34,079 bases of DNA from an uncultured Planctomycetaceae bacterium (GCA_903927685.1 CAIYOB010001269.1:1-34079), one strand, 5' to 3'; counted from the first letter of the stretch, positions 13,676-22,852 are shown. The notes: a model not told the origin generated them from the sequence alone. Program-made: numbers and translations.

Positions 13676-15398
13676 CCTGCGAGGTGAGCAGCAGCACGTC
13701 CGTCCGCAGCTGCTCCGCGGCAGCGAGTTGCGGGGCGCCCGACGGCACAGACGCGGCGGCCGCGGCGGCTCCGGCCACCGCTGGCGTCCCACTCGCCGCT
13801 GCGAGCGCGCTGCCTTGCGCCGGGGATTGCCACACGCCGAACGGCCGAAACGCCCGTTCGATCCGCACGTCGCGCCACAGCAACTGGTCCTCCAGGTCGA
13901 GCTTGCGCTCCCATGCCTCGCCGCGAGCCAGCCGCACGTCGAACGACTGGCTCAGCCGGCCGTCGCCTGACACGCGCAACTGATAGTCGCCCGCCGGCAC
14001 CTCGACCCGGCTTTGGGTCGGCACCGTCAGGGGCGGGATCACCGGCTGGTCTCCGGCTCGCAATTCCGCCACCAGCGGCGGGCAATCGGTCTTCAGCAGC
14101 AGAAAGGCCAGACGGCTCCGCTGCCAGAAGTAACTGCCCACCGCCCCCACGGCCACCAGCAGCAGCGTGACGGCCATGGCGGCGGCGGACAGGGCCACGC
14201 TGCGTTTCTGGCGTTTCAGCCAGCGAGCTGCCCGTTCGACAACGTGGGCGCGCCGCGCGGAAATCGGCCGCCCTTCCTGGAAGGCTCGCAAGTCGTTGGC
14301 CAGTTGCCGGGCGGACGCGTATCGCTGCGCGGGCTCTTTGGCGAGGGACTTTAACAAGATCGTCTCCAGATCCCGCGGCAGGTTCGGCCGGCGGCGCCGC
14401 GGCGCCAACGGCTCGGCCGTCAAAATCTGGCGGATCACGTCCTGCGGGGTGGCGCCGGTGAACACCGGCCTGCCCGTGGCCAACTCGTACAAGGTGGCTC
14501 CCAGGCTATAGATGTCGGTGCGGTGATCCAGTGTGTGGTGGGCCGCGGACGCTTGCTCGGGACTCATGTACCGCGGGGTCCCGAGCAGCGTCCCGCTCAG
14601 ACTGAGTGTCACGTCGTCCAGGCGTTTGGCCAAGCCGAAATCGGTCAACCAGATGCGTCCGTCGCGGTCCAGCAGCAGGTTCGACGGCTTCACGTCGCGG
14701 TGGATCACGCCCCGGGCATGGGCGTGGACCAGGGCCTCGGCCGCCTGCAGCCCCCAATCGGCAACCTGCTGCACGTCGAGCGGCGCTCCCCGCTCGCGCA
14801 ACACCCGATCCAGGCTGGGACCGTCGATGAACTGCATCGCGTAGTAATTAACGCCGGCTGCGCTGCCGACGGCGAAGATCGGGACGATGTTGGTGTGGTG
14901 CAGCCGCGCGACGGTTTCCGCCTCGCGGCGGAATCGCTGCAAGGCTTCCGGGTCGCTGACGCCGCCAAAGCGGAGCACCTTGAGCGCCACGCGCCGGCCC
15001 AGCGAGATCTGTTCCGCCTCGTAAACCGCGCCCATGCCGCCGCGCCCGATCTCGCGGCCAATCCGGAAATCGCCCAGGACTCGCTCCGGCGACCGTTCCG
15101 GACCGGCGCCGGCCGCGTGGATAAAGTCGATCCCGGCCAGGCAGGCTTCCAACGCGCCGGCCAGCTCCGGGTGGTCGGCCAGCAACCGCGCCCGATCCGG
15201 TGCCGTCCCGGCCTGGAGATCCGCCAGGTATTGGTCGATGAGTTCGGCCAGACGCAGGTCCTGGTCGTCGCCTGGCCCGCATTCCTGCGTCGTTGTATCT
15301 CGCCAGGCGCCCGGCTCCGGCGGCTCCACCCCCACCTCCCGCAAACGGTCCGGTTTCTCGTTCGCCACCTCAACAACCTCCGCCATTGCTCGTGTCAC
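13647..15398 (-). CDS. Ser/Thr protein kinase (N-terminal part of a frameshifted kinase-sensor gene)
   Basis: A PknB/Hanks-type kinase of 583 residues as read. The N-terminal 110 residues carry a helical segment (LAELIDQYLADLQAG...HPELAGALEACLAG) common before planctomycete kinase domains. The glycine loop GRGGMGAV is at 118-125, the catalytic lysine in VALKVL at 140, HRDVKPSN at 233-240, DFG at 253-255 and GTPRYMSPEQ after it, so all active-site residues are present. A membrane helix lies at about 401-423, placing the rest outside the cytoplasm. The protein then ends abruptly in QGSRLCRSRR, exactly where the next frame continues a propeller. GTG at 15398 is preferred because GAGGGGA is at proper spacing; ATG at 15386 is the alternative. 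Confidence 0.88.
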   Translation of the reverse strand: MTRAMAEVVEVANEKPDRLREVGVEPPEPGAWRDTTTQECGPGDDQDLRLAELIDQYLADLQAGTAPDRARLLADHPELAGALEACLAGIDFIHAAGAGPERSPERVLGDFRIGREIGRGGMGAVYEAEQISLGRRVALKVLRFGGVSDPEALQRFRREAETVARLHHTNIVPIFAVGSAAGVNYYAMQFIDGPSLDRVLRERGAPLDVQQVADWGLQAAEALVHAHARGVIHRDVKPSNLLLDRDGRIWLTDFGLAKRLDDVTLSLSGTLLGTPRYMSPEQASAAHHTLDHRTDIYSLGATLYELATGRPVFTGATPQDVIRQILTAEPLAPRRRRPNLPRDLETILLKSLAKEPAQRYASARQLANDLRAFQEGRPISARRAHVVERAARWLKRQKRSVALSAAAMAVTLLLVAVGAVGSYFWQRSRLAFLLLKTDCPPLVAELRAGDQPVIPPLTVPTQSRVEVPAGDYQLRVSGDGRLSQSFDVRLARGEAWERKLDLEDQLLWRDVRIERAFRPFGVWQSPAQGSALAAASGTPAVAGAAAAAASVPSGAPQLAAAEQLRTDVLLLTSQGSRLCRSRR

Positions 15399-15740
15399 GC
15401 CTGGTCCCCTCGATTCCGCCCCGAGTCCTAAGTACCCCAACGGCCCGGCAACGTCACGCGCGAAAAGCAAAATTGTCCGGTCGGGTCTGGCGGGATGGGA
15501 TTGGCTCGCACCTCGAGTGCGGTCGCCGTGAGGCGGCTGAAAGGAACCGGCTGCCGAGTCCTCCGGTACTGAAAGACTCACGAACGTCGGTGGGTCGAGC
15601 AGGACCGCAGGAGCACTGAGCCTCGAATAACATTGTAGGTCGAGCACCCCAGTCGTGCCAGTGTGGCCGGGGAGATACGTGGCCGGGGAGATACGGCTTC
15701 AGGTTCGGCTGGACCGTGCATGAACTGAGGCTGCGGGAGA
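15399..15740. repeat. Gene-free interval with a 16-bp perfect tandem duplication
   Basis: No supported gene lies between the kinase start and the end of the octahaem cytochrome gene. At 15663-15678 and 15679-15694 the 16-base unit GTGGCCGGGGAGATAC occurs twice head to tail without mismatch. The motif GGTCGAGCA also appears twice nearby (15594 and 15631). The interval should hold the kinase promoter; no clear -35/-10 pair was found. Confidence 0.55.
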
Positions 15741-18700
15741 CTATCGTCCGCTTGGGCCTGAGATCAGCGGGGTGACCGAGGCGCGCTGGCGAGTGTAGGC
15801 GTCGAAGTTCATCAGCAGGTCGACCAGCGAGTCCAGTTGTTGCACGCTGGTGCCGGGATACAGCGTCTGGGCGACGCCGCCCTGGTGCGGCGCATCCGGC
15901 TGGAACGGGATGATGATCGGCATGCCTGTGTACGGCAGCACCGACACCGGCTCGGCGATCCACCGCCGCACATAGTCGGGGCGGAACCGGCGGTAGACGT
16001 CGGCCAGGTTCGGGCCTTTGGCTCGGTCGCTGGTCTGCGGAGCGAAATCCCCGACGAGGTGGCAGGTGATGCAGTAATTCTTGTCCGTCACGATCCGCAT
16101 GGCGGCGGATAACCGGTCGCTGTCCGGCGAAGCGGCCGCGTTTGCGGGAGCGTCGGCCGCGGGCGGCTGCTGGCGGAACTCGGCTGCCGCTTGCTGCAGG
16201 TAAGCTCGGCTGCGGCGCTCGATCGACTGGTACGGGTAGGCGGCGCCATCTTGGGCGGCAAAGTACCTGACCAGCGCCGCGGCTTCCTCCGCCGACAAGC
16301 TGTACTTGGGCATCCGCAGGAACGACGCGGGCCGGACGACCTCCGGAGCCAGCAGATAGTCGTGCAACCAGCCGGGCTGGACCTTGGCGCCCTCGCCCAG
16401 CAGCGGCGGCGGGAGCCAGCCCCAGGCTTGCGAGCCCTTGGCGTTGGGGTTCGCAGCGCGCTCGAGCTTGGTCACGTGGGGTAGCAGATACTGGGCCAGA
16501 AATCCGCCCCGGGCTCGCTGCCGGGCGACGATCTGATCTCCCAAGATCTTGACGGTCACCTGCCCCACCTGATAGCTCCGGCCGTCCAATGCCGCCGGTT
16601 GCCACAGCTGGAACGGGTACTCGAGCGTTGGGGGCAAGTACGGTTCGTCTTCGAACAGCTCGTCGCCACAGTCGTCGAAGACCAGCGGGCGGCCGTCGTC
16701 CGCCAGCGTCGGCATGCCGACCACCGTGGCGTGCAGCAGACCCCGCGCATCGGGCTGCCGGGAGCGCTCCAGCTGGTCGGGCGGGAACGGGTGCGCAACC
16801 CAGGGGAAGACGGGTTTCTCCGGAGGCGGCTGGAACGAACCCGGCTCGTAGGCCAAGTGCCACTTCTGCGGTTCCAGCACATGGCAGCTGGCGCACTTGT
16901 ACCGCTCCAGCAATTCCTGTCCGTCGACGATCGCGGCTCGCGTGGCCTTGAGCGTGGAGACGTATTTGTCCGTCGGCGGCTGGGCGACCAGTCCCAGGAC
17001 GAACGTCATGATCGCCTCGCGGTCCTCGGCCGTGAAGGGAAACAGGGGCATCCGCAGGCGGTCGCGATAGGCCTTGTTAGCGACGACTTGATAGTCGTAG
17101 CTCCGCGGCTCGGCCAGCTTCTGGTGCAGGAAGCCGATGCGCGTGCCGGCGTCCAGTTGCTGGCGGAAATAGGCGGCGTTGGCGGCGGCCTCGGGCGACA
17201 CCGCCTCCGCCGGCAAGAGGTTCTCGCCGTGGGCGGCGAGGTACGCCGAGATCTTTTCGAAGGCCAGCAGGCTGGGCTGCTTGCGTCCCCAGTCGGACAG
17301 CGGCGGGCCGATCTGCTTGGCCGTCTCGAAACCGGCGATGTCGTGGCAACCGAAACAGCCGTATCGGGTGATGCTCTTGCTGCCGATGTAACGCAGTTTC
17401 TGTTCGACGGTCGGTTTCGTCGGCCCCGGGCCGCTGGGCGACAACAGTTCTCTCTCCGCCGCTGGCAGCGTGTTCGCCAGTTCGGCGGGAATGCCCTGCT
17501 GGACGTACTGTCGGGCTTGGCTGTCGCGGAACATTCCGCGCAGGTACTCGACGGTCAGCTGGTCCAGCGTCGCCGTGTCGACCTCGGGCAGCGGTCGCGG
17601 CTGGTAATCGGCACGGGATTCCTGCAACAGGAACTGGGCGAGATCCGCCGCCGGGTCGGTGAGCGCCAGGACCTGACCGGCCGCATCCCGTTGCGAAATG
17701 GGCTCCAGCAGCAGGTCGGGCATGATCGTCCGCGGCAGGTGCCGGGCCGGTTGGCGAATGAACTCGGTGAGCCACGCCAGTCCGGTGTCGCCAGCCAACT
17801 TGCCGGCGATGTTCGACAGATCCGGCCCGGCGACCAGTTCGTCCGGGTCGCGGAACGGGTCGGCATCGGCAAACGCCGCGTGCGTATGGCAAGCGAGACA
17901 GCCGCGAGTCTGGAACAGCACGCGTCCCCGCGCGGCTTGGTCCTGGGCCGAACCGGGCGTGACGCCTGCCGGTGCGGCGGCGGGCGCTGCGGCCTGCGCG
18001 CCCTGGCGGAGATACGCGACGATCCCGCGGATCTCCAGCGGTTCGTACTGTTCGGCCAGCTGGCGGCTGGGGCCGTCGAGATGGTTCCATTGCCCGAAGA
18101 CGCGCGGCATTCGCGTCGCCGGGCGAAAGCGGCGTGGATCCAGCAGCCAGTCGTGCAGGAAAGCGTCGGTCCAGCTGCCGTCGAGATACCGCAGGCTCGG
18201 CCCCGGCGGCCGCTGCCGGCCGGGGAAGGGGGAGGCGGTTTGTGCCTCAATCGCCGCGGCAGGCTCGGTGCGCAAATCCGGCCCGACGCTCTTGCCGTCT
18301 TGAAAGCCATTGATTTCGTGGCAGCCATAGCAGCCGTAGGTGCGGACCAATGTATAGCCGCGCAGCAACTTGGGCGCGGGCGGTTGCGGGAACCGTTCGC
18401 TGGGCTGCAAGTCGACGACGCGATGGTGGCACTTCGGGCAAGCGCTCTCGACAAACCGCTGCGGCAGCATCGGGAAATCCCAAGACGGATTGTCGAACCA
18501 GCCGTGCTGGCCGCGCCAGCGCTGGCGGTCGGCCAGGTCGTTGGGCGCGTGCGACGCCCAGCGGAACTCGGTGGCACTGCCCTGCCCCTCGTGGCAGATC
18601 GTGCAGGCAAAGTCGGACAGCTTGTGGGGGCTCGATTCGCCCACGAACAAGTCCAGCCGGGGATGGCTGGCAAACGGATGCGGCAGCCCGCGGCGGACGG

Positions 18701-19748
18701 TCAGCTGCAGCGTGGGAGTCGTCGCCGTCTGCCCGGGCGGTTCGTCGTCGTCGCGATCCTCGTCGTCGCCCGGCGCTTCACCCTTCGCGGCGTTTCCGGC
18801 GGCCGCGAGCGGCGGCTGGGAGGCCGCCGCCAGCAGCTGGGCGACCGCTTGTTCGCGGCCGGCGACCGGCACGCCGTTGACCGCGACCAGTACGTCGCCG
18901 GCCCGCAAGCCGGGGGCGAGTTGCGGCACGGGCGTGGCAGCCCCGATCCGGAACTGGGCGGACAAGATCTGCTCTGCGCTTTGGGCGACCGGGGGCGGGG
19001 TGGTCAAGACGGCCGTGGCCGCGGGGCTGCCGGGCCGCACGTAGCATACGGTCGCATCGTCCGGGCGGAGCAAGCCCTGGCTGGCCAGCAGCAGGCCCAA
19101 CGACGGTTCGAGCGTGGCTGCGGGGGATGTCGCGTTGCCGGGAGTGGAGGTTGCGGCTGGGGCGGCAGCCGCGTTCGTTTCGCGCGCTCCCCGTTGGGTC
19201 GCGGTTAAACGAGGGGCCCCGGCGCCCACGGAGACGGTGAACTGAAGCAGTTGTTCACCCGGATACGCGGGGGCGTCCGGCGAACCGGGTTCCGTCTTCT
19301 GCATCGCGGTGTGGCACGTCGTGCAGCGGTCGAAGCGGGGGACCTGGCGGAAGTTGAGGTCTTGCGTCAGGCCCTCGGCCCACAGGTTCTCGATCTGGAG
19401 CGGCGAGTTGAAGGCATCCAGAATCGGCAGTTCCAGCAGCCGCTTGCCGGGCCAGGGCAAGCCGTGCTCGAAATAGAAGTACTGGGAATCCCGTGCCGCC
19501 GCGGCCTCCAGCTGGCTCAGTTCGGCGGTGCTCGCCGCTCCCGGATCCTGCCCGGTGGGCGACTGGTACTGCCGCCAGGCGGCAGTGAGGGATTCGATCC
19601 TTCGGGCCGTCCGCTGATACTCCTTCCATGGCCGCCGATGGTCCCGGGCCAGCATCCACACGGTGGTCGCCAACAGCGCCAGCGAGGCCACGGCGAACAG
19701 CCGGTGCAACAGCTTCAGCGAATACCAGGTCTGGTCGGTGGCAGGCAT
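15741..19748 (-). CDS. Octahaem c-type cytochrome with PDZ-like segment, subunit of a Rieske/cytochrome b complex
   Basis: A 1335-residue protein with one N-terminal membrane anchor (about 14-33) and the rest expected in the periplasm or paryphoplasm. Eight CxxCH haem sites start at C142, C382, C437, C473, C617, C798, C952 and C1226. The last five are each followed by a Met-Pro candidate axial ligand (M547, M676, M900, M1146, M1276), as in class I cytochrome c domains; the first three are not. GLRAGDVLVAVNGVPVAG (280-297) is a PDZ-like core, followed by an acidic linker. RTYGCYGCHEINGF and TRYGCFGCHDIAGF show that haem modules 4 and 6 are related duplicates. It lies 18 bases after the cytochrome b C-terminal gene and no c1 gene is present, so it probably takes electrons from the Rieske protein. 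Confidence 0.88.
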   Translation of the reverse strand: MPATDQTWYSLKLLHRLFAVASLALLATTVWMLARDHRRPWKEYQRTARRIESLTAAWRQYQSPTGQDPGAASTAELSQLEAAAARDSQYFYFEHGLPWPGKRLLELPILDAFNSPLQIENLWAEGLTQDLNFRQVPRFDRCTTCHTAMQKTEPGSPDAPAYPGEQLLQFTVSVGAGAPRLTATQRGARETNAAAAPAATSTPGNATSPAATLEPSLGLLLASQGLLRPDDATVCYVRPGSPAATAVLTTPPPVAQSAEQILSAQFRIGAATPVPQLAPGLRAGDVLVAVNGVPVAGREQAVAQLLAAASQPPLAAAGNAAKGEAPGDDEDRDDDEPPGQTATTPTLQLTVRRGLPHPFASHPRLDLFVGESSPHKLSDFACTICHEGQGSATEFRWASHAPNDLADRQRWRGQHGWFDNPSWDFPMLPQRFVESACPKCHHRVVDLQPSERFPQPPAPKLLRGYTLVRTYGCYGCHEINGFQDGKSVGPDLRTEPAAAIEAQTASPFPGRQRPPGPSLRYLDGSWTDAFLHDWLLDPRRFRPATRMPRVFGQWNHLDGPSRQLAEQYEPLEIRGIVAYLRQGAQAAAPAAAPAGVTPGSAQDQAARGRVLFQTRGCLACHTHAAFADADPFRDPDELVAGPDLSNIAGKLAGDTGLAWLTEFIRQPARHLPRTIMPDLLLEPISQRDAAGQVLALTDPAADLAQFLLQESRADYQPRPLPEVDTATLDQLTVEYLRGMFRDSQARQYVQQGIPAELANTLPAAERELLSPSGPGPTKPTVEQKLRYIGSKSITRYGCFGCHDIAGFETAKQIGPPLSDWGRKQPSLLAFEKISAYLAAHGENLLPAEAVSPEAAANAAYFRQQLDAGTRIGFLHQKLAEPRSYDYQVVANKAYRDRLRMPLFPFTAEDREAIMTFVLGLVAQPPTDKYVSTLKATRAAIVDGQELLERYKCASCHVLEPQKWHLAYEPGSFQPPPEKPVFPWVAHPFPPDQLERSRQPDARGLLHATVVGMPTLADDGRPLVFDDCGDELFEDEPYLPPTLEYPFQLWQPAALDGRSYQVGQVTVKILGDQIVARQRARGGFLAQYLLPHVTKLERAANPNAKGSQAWGWLPPPLLGEGAKVQPGWLHDYLLAPEVVRPASFLRMPKYSLSAEEAAALVRYFAAQDGAAYPYQSIERRSRAYLQQAAAEFRQQPPAADAPANAAASPDSDRLSAAMRIVTDKNYCITCHLVGDFAPQTSDRAKGPNLADVYRRFRPDYVRRWIAEPVSVLPYTGMPIIIPFQPDAPHQGGVAQTLYPGTSVQQLDSLVDLLMNFDAYTRQRASVTPLISGPSGR

Positions 19749-19766
19749 GGACCTCGTTCCCCGCCG

Positions 19767-21140
19767 TTACAGGTTCAGGCGGTACTCGGGAATGGACACC
19801 AGGTAACTGAGGTTGCAGGTCCAGCGACCGAGCATCTTGATCGGCAACAGGACCATCAGCAGCAGCAGAAGGATCATGATCGCGTACCGCACGCGGCCCA
19901 GCTGGCCGCGCAGGTCGCGAAAGAACCTGCTGGTCCTGACCAGCAGCCAGGGAAGGCCGGCAAAGTACAGGGCCAACAGCGTCAGCCCCGGTAGCTCGCG
20001 GAGCAGAATCGTGCCCAGCTGCGTCAGGACGCCGGCCCCGTCCGCTGCCAGCGGCTGGCGCGTCTGCAACAGCCAGACCCAGAAATACTCGGACAAGCTC
20101 ACATTGACCAGGTTCGACGCCCGGTGCGGGTCCCAGGTCTCGTACAGTCCGAAATAGTTCCACGTCGGTCCGCGCAGAAACGTGCCGATCAGAATCAGCA
20201 ACGTCCACAAGGCCAGGAAACCGAACTGGTACGCCAGGTAAGCAAACGGCCGCTGGCGGATCGTGTAGTAGCCGTTGCCGAGCTTGTTCCTGTCCAGGTA
20301 CGGGAGGGCCGACAAACCGACGATGATCAAGGCGGGCAGTACGACGCCGGCCAGCCAGGGATCGAAGTACACCAGCATCTCCTGCAGGCCCAGGAAGTAC
20401 CACGGAGCCTTGGAGGGATTCGGCGTGCGGAGCGGATTGGCGGGCTGTTCGAGCGGCGCTTGCAGGACCAGCGACCAGTAGATCAAGAAGGCCGTCACGG
20501 CCACCATGCAAATCAGTTCGATGTAGACCAAGTCCGGCCAGACCAGCACCTTGTCGCTGTCCCGCTGCTCGACCGTGGGCTCCCCACGCTCCAGCCGGTC
20601 GTCGTTCTCGATCGCCCGCGAAGCGCCCAGCCACGTGAAGAAGCCCAGCAGGAAAATCATGCCCACGATCGGCACGTTGTCCGGCTTGCCCACGATCCGG
20701 GCAAAATCCGGATCGGTCAGCGAGAGGCCCAGGAACAGGCACGCCAGGTTCAGCAGGAGCCAGGCCACTGCGGGCCGGACAAAGAACCGGCGGGCCAGGA
20801 ACAGCAGGGCCAACGCCGCGAACGTGCCCAGCGTAAACCATGTGGGCTGCAGGGCGATATTCAGAACGTCCTTGACCGGCTCCGGCAGCGAAATCCGGCT
20901 TAACGCCGCGGAATCGCCGCTGCGGGCCGTGGCCGACATCCAGCTGAACAAGGCCGCGCCCAGCAGCCACAGCGGCGCCGTCGTCACGCGCACTCGGCCG
21001 CAGCGCACCAGGACCGTCGCTCGGCCGCTGCGCCACACGCAGCCGGCCGCCAGGACATTCATCGCGGCCAGGGCCAGATAGTAGCCGGCCAGGAAGCCGG
21101 AGACCTCGTGGTGGAATTGCGAGAGATCACAGGGGTCCAC
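19767..21140 (-). CDS. Cytochrome b C-terminal domain (PetD-like) subunit
   Basis: A 457-residue membrane protein corresponding to cytochrome b helices E onward plus extra N-terminal helices. The stretch [22 protein letters not shown] is the Qo-site segment; the usual PEWY tetrad reads APWY, so the proton-accepting glutamate position is proline. About ten hydrophobic segments are visible, more than the three or four of PetD, with a charged linker ([20 protein letters not shown]) before the Qo part. It starts with GTG at 21140, overlapping the upstream cytochrome b gene by 14 bases, with GGAGGG just before. The split b/IV organisation is b6f-like. The added N-terminal helices are not explained by PetD and could bind a further partner. 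Confidence 0.86.
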   Translation of the reverse strand: MDPCDLSQFHHEVSGFLAGYYLALAAMNVLAAGCVWRSGRATVLVRCGRVRVTTAPLWLLGAALFSWMSATARSGDSAALSRISLPEPVKDVLNIALQPTWFTLGTFAALALLFLARRFFVRPAVAWLLLNLACLFLGLSLTDPDFARIVGKPDNVPIVGMIFLLGFFTWLGASRAIENDDRLERGEPTVEQRDSDKVLVWPDLVYIELICMVAVTAFLIYWSLVLQAPLEQPANPLRTPNPSKAPWYFLGLQEMLVYFDPWLAGVVLPALIIVGLSALPYLDRNKLGNGYYTIRQRPFAYLAYQFGFLALWTLLILIGTFLRGPTWNYFGLYETWDPHRASNLVNVSLSEYFWVWLLQTRQPLAADGAGVLTQLGTILLRELPGLTLLALYFAGLPWLLVRTSRFFRDLRGQLGRVRYAIMILLLLLMVLLPIKMLGRWTCNLSYLVSIPEYRLNL

Positions 21141-21903
21141 TGATCCCTCCGTCCTTGCGCACCCGCCAGAAATGGACCGCGGACAGCAGGGCGACCGCCA
21201 ACGGCAGGGCGATGCAATGCAGCACGTAGAAGCGGTTCAAGGCCACTTCGCCCACCGCTCGCGCGCCCAGCAAGCCGAACCGGGCGTCCGACGCATCGGT
21301 GATCAAGTTGACGCCGTCCACGGTCAGCAGTTGCGCCCCGGGCCCCTCCGCGCCCAACAGGGGCGTGGCCCGCGCCATGTTGGTGCCCACCGTGACCGCC
21401 CAGATCGCCAATTGATCCCAGGGCAGAAGGTACCCGGTAAACGACAGCAACAGGGTCAGCACCAACAGGTTGACGCCGACGACCCAATTGAATTCCCGCG
21501 GCGGCTTGTAGCTGCCGGTCAGGAACACACGGTACATGTGCAGCCAGACGGCGATCACCATCGCATGCCCCGCCCAGCGGTGCAGTTCCCGCAGCACGCC
21601 CAGCGAGGTGGCGTCGCGCAGATCGAGCATATCATGGTACGCCCATTCGATCGTCGGCCGGTAGTAGAACATCAACAGCAGGCCCGTGATCGTCTCGACG
21701 ACGAACAGGAAAAATGTCAAGCCGCCCATGCACCAGGTATAGCCGAGGGCGATCCCGTGCTTGCGGATCGAGACCGGATGCAGGTGCAGGATCAGATTCG
21801 TCAGCACGACCGCAATCCGGTTGCGGCGGTTCAACGGAGGTGGGTGCCGGAAGATGCTCTTCCAGATCTGCGAGCCGCGGATTCTTTCGCCCAGCGACGG
21901 CAT
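21127..21903 (-). CDS. Cytochrome b N-terminal (b6-like) subunit
   Basis: A 258-residue dihaem quinol-oxidising subunit covering helices A-D. The b-haem ligands are the pairs H108/H122 ([15 protein letters not shown]) and H229/H244; the second pair is spaced 15 apart as in cytochrome b6 and not 14 as in bc1. GYTWCMGGL places cysteine 58 where b6-type proteins bind the extra haem ci covalently (YCLGG in cytochrome b6), and FYYRPT follows as in b6. [19 protein letters not shown] is the conserved helix C/Qo region. The gene follows the Rieske gene by 25 bases and overlaps the C-terminal cytochrome b gene. It should oxidise menaquinol and send one electron to the Rieske centre and one across the b haems. 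Confidence 0.93.
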   Translation of the reverse strand: MPSLGERIRGSQIWKSIFRHPPPLNRRNRIAVVLTNLILHLHPVSIRKHGIALGYTWCMGGLTFFLFVVETITGLLLMFYYRPTIEWAYHDMLDLRDATSLGVLRELHRWAGHAMVIAVWLHMYRVFLTGSYKPPREFNWVVGVNLLVLTLLLSFTGYLLPWDQLAIWAVTVGTNMARATPLLGAEGPGAQLLTVDGVNLITDASDARFGLLGARAVGEVALNRFYVLHCIALPLAVALLSAVHFWRVRKDGGISGPL

Positions 21904-21928
21904 GCGGGGGGTCCTCTACCAAATCCGT

Positions 21929-22519
21929 TTACACGGGCACATAGCTGTCCGGGTCTTTCCATTGGCCCAGTTCTTGTTGGAACAGGCGGCTTTTGTCCAC
22001 TTCGATCAAGCCGTCCTCCGCGATCCGGATCGCGTAACGTTCCAGCGGCCGCGGGGCGGGGCCTTCCAGATTCACTCCCTCCTTGGAAAAACCACTGCCG
22101 TGGCAGGGACAGCGGAATTTCTGCTCGGCATCCAGCCACAGCGGCGTGCATCCCAAATGAGTACAGTACGTCCGCAAGGCGTAGATCTGCGCCCGGCCCT
22201 GGTACTCGTGCCGCACGATCCACACGCCAAACCGGCCGGTAAACCGCGTCTCGACCTGTCCCGGCTGGTAATCTTCGGGGCGGCCTGCTTTGAACCTGGT
22301 CGGCGGCTCGATCACAACGTTCGGAAACATGAACCGGGCCAGGCCCAGCAGCCACAGCAGATGCGTCGCGGCCAGCAGGGAAAATCCCCAGGCCAGGGCC
22401 GAGCCAGCCAGCAGGCTCAGGCTCCGCCGAAAGAAACCGCGGCGGGCGCAAGTGTGGCCCGCGCAGGGACTTGGCGAGCCGCCCGCAGCCGGTTTCGAAA
22501 TGTTGTTCGAGTCCGCCAT
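21929..22519 (-). CDS. Rieske 2Fe-2S protein of the cytochrome bc complex
   Basis: A 196-residue iron-sulfur subunit. The cluster ligands are in CTHLGC (119-124) and CPCHGSGF (137-144): cysteines 119 and 137 and histidines 121 and 140, with C124 and C139 able to form the usual disulfide. The membrane anchor is at about 38-60, preceded by RRGFFRR (26-32), which resembles a Tat signal as expected for a Rieske protein inserted after folding. It is the first gene of the four-gene complex, with about 330 bases of divergent repeat-rich DNA upstream. It carries electrons from the quinol site to the c-type haems of the downstream octahaem subunit. Confidence 0.94.
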   Translation of the reverse strand: MADSNNISKPAAGGSPSPCAGHTCARRGFFRRSLSLLAGSALAWGFSLLAATHLLWLLGLARFMFPNVVIEPPTRFKAGRPEDYQPGQVETRFTGRFGVWIVRHEYQGRAQIYALRTYCTHLGCTPLWLDAEQKFRCPCHGSGFSKEGVNLEGPAPRPLERYAIRIAEDGLIEVDKSRLFQQELGQWKDPDSYVPV

Positions 22520-22567
22520 TCGTCACTCCACGATTCGCTGTAGCCCGTTGTACTGGCGCCGACGCCC

Positions 22568-22654
22568 ATGTCAACACCCACGTGGGGACGACCTCCAGGT
22601 GGGACGGATTGGCAATCCGTCCTACCCCGTGTTGACATCCACGCGGGGACGACC
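22568..22654. repeat. Repeat cluster in the divergent Rieske/lipase intergenic region
   Basis: A direct repeat CCACGTGGGGACGACC occurs at 22578-22593 and again with one change at 22639-22654. Between them is a near-perfect palindrome at 22602-22622 (GGACGGATTG and CAATCCGTCC around one G). GTCAACAC near 22570 and GTGTTGAC at 22629 are also inverted. The remaining part of the 333-base interval (22520-22852) shows no gene. Such short palindromic units between divergent genes resemble dispersed intergenic repeats; I see only this locus in the window. Confidence 0.6.
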
Positions 22655-22852
22655 CATGCCGAGACGAAGGCAGGAGACGCTCAGGCGAAGCGGCCGGGCC
22701 GACTCCGCCTGGCGACGATGGACGATGCCATTCGTCCCGAGTTGCCAGGCACACCGCAACGGCCTGCAAGTCTTACCGATCCGGCTGCCGATAAGTGACT
22801 GAGCGCAAGTTTGCGTTTGCCCGTCGTTCGCTTTGCTCCGAGGTAGCTAGCA

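Noticed and set aside
16599..19208. 869-residue plus-strand open frame inside the octahaem cytochrome gene
   Set aside because: It is antisense to a gene with eight CxxCH motifs; its translation is low-complexity Arg/Gly/Gln with no recognisable fold.
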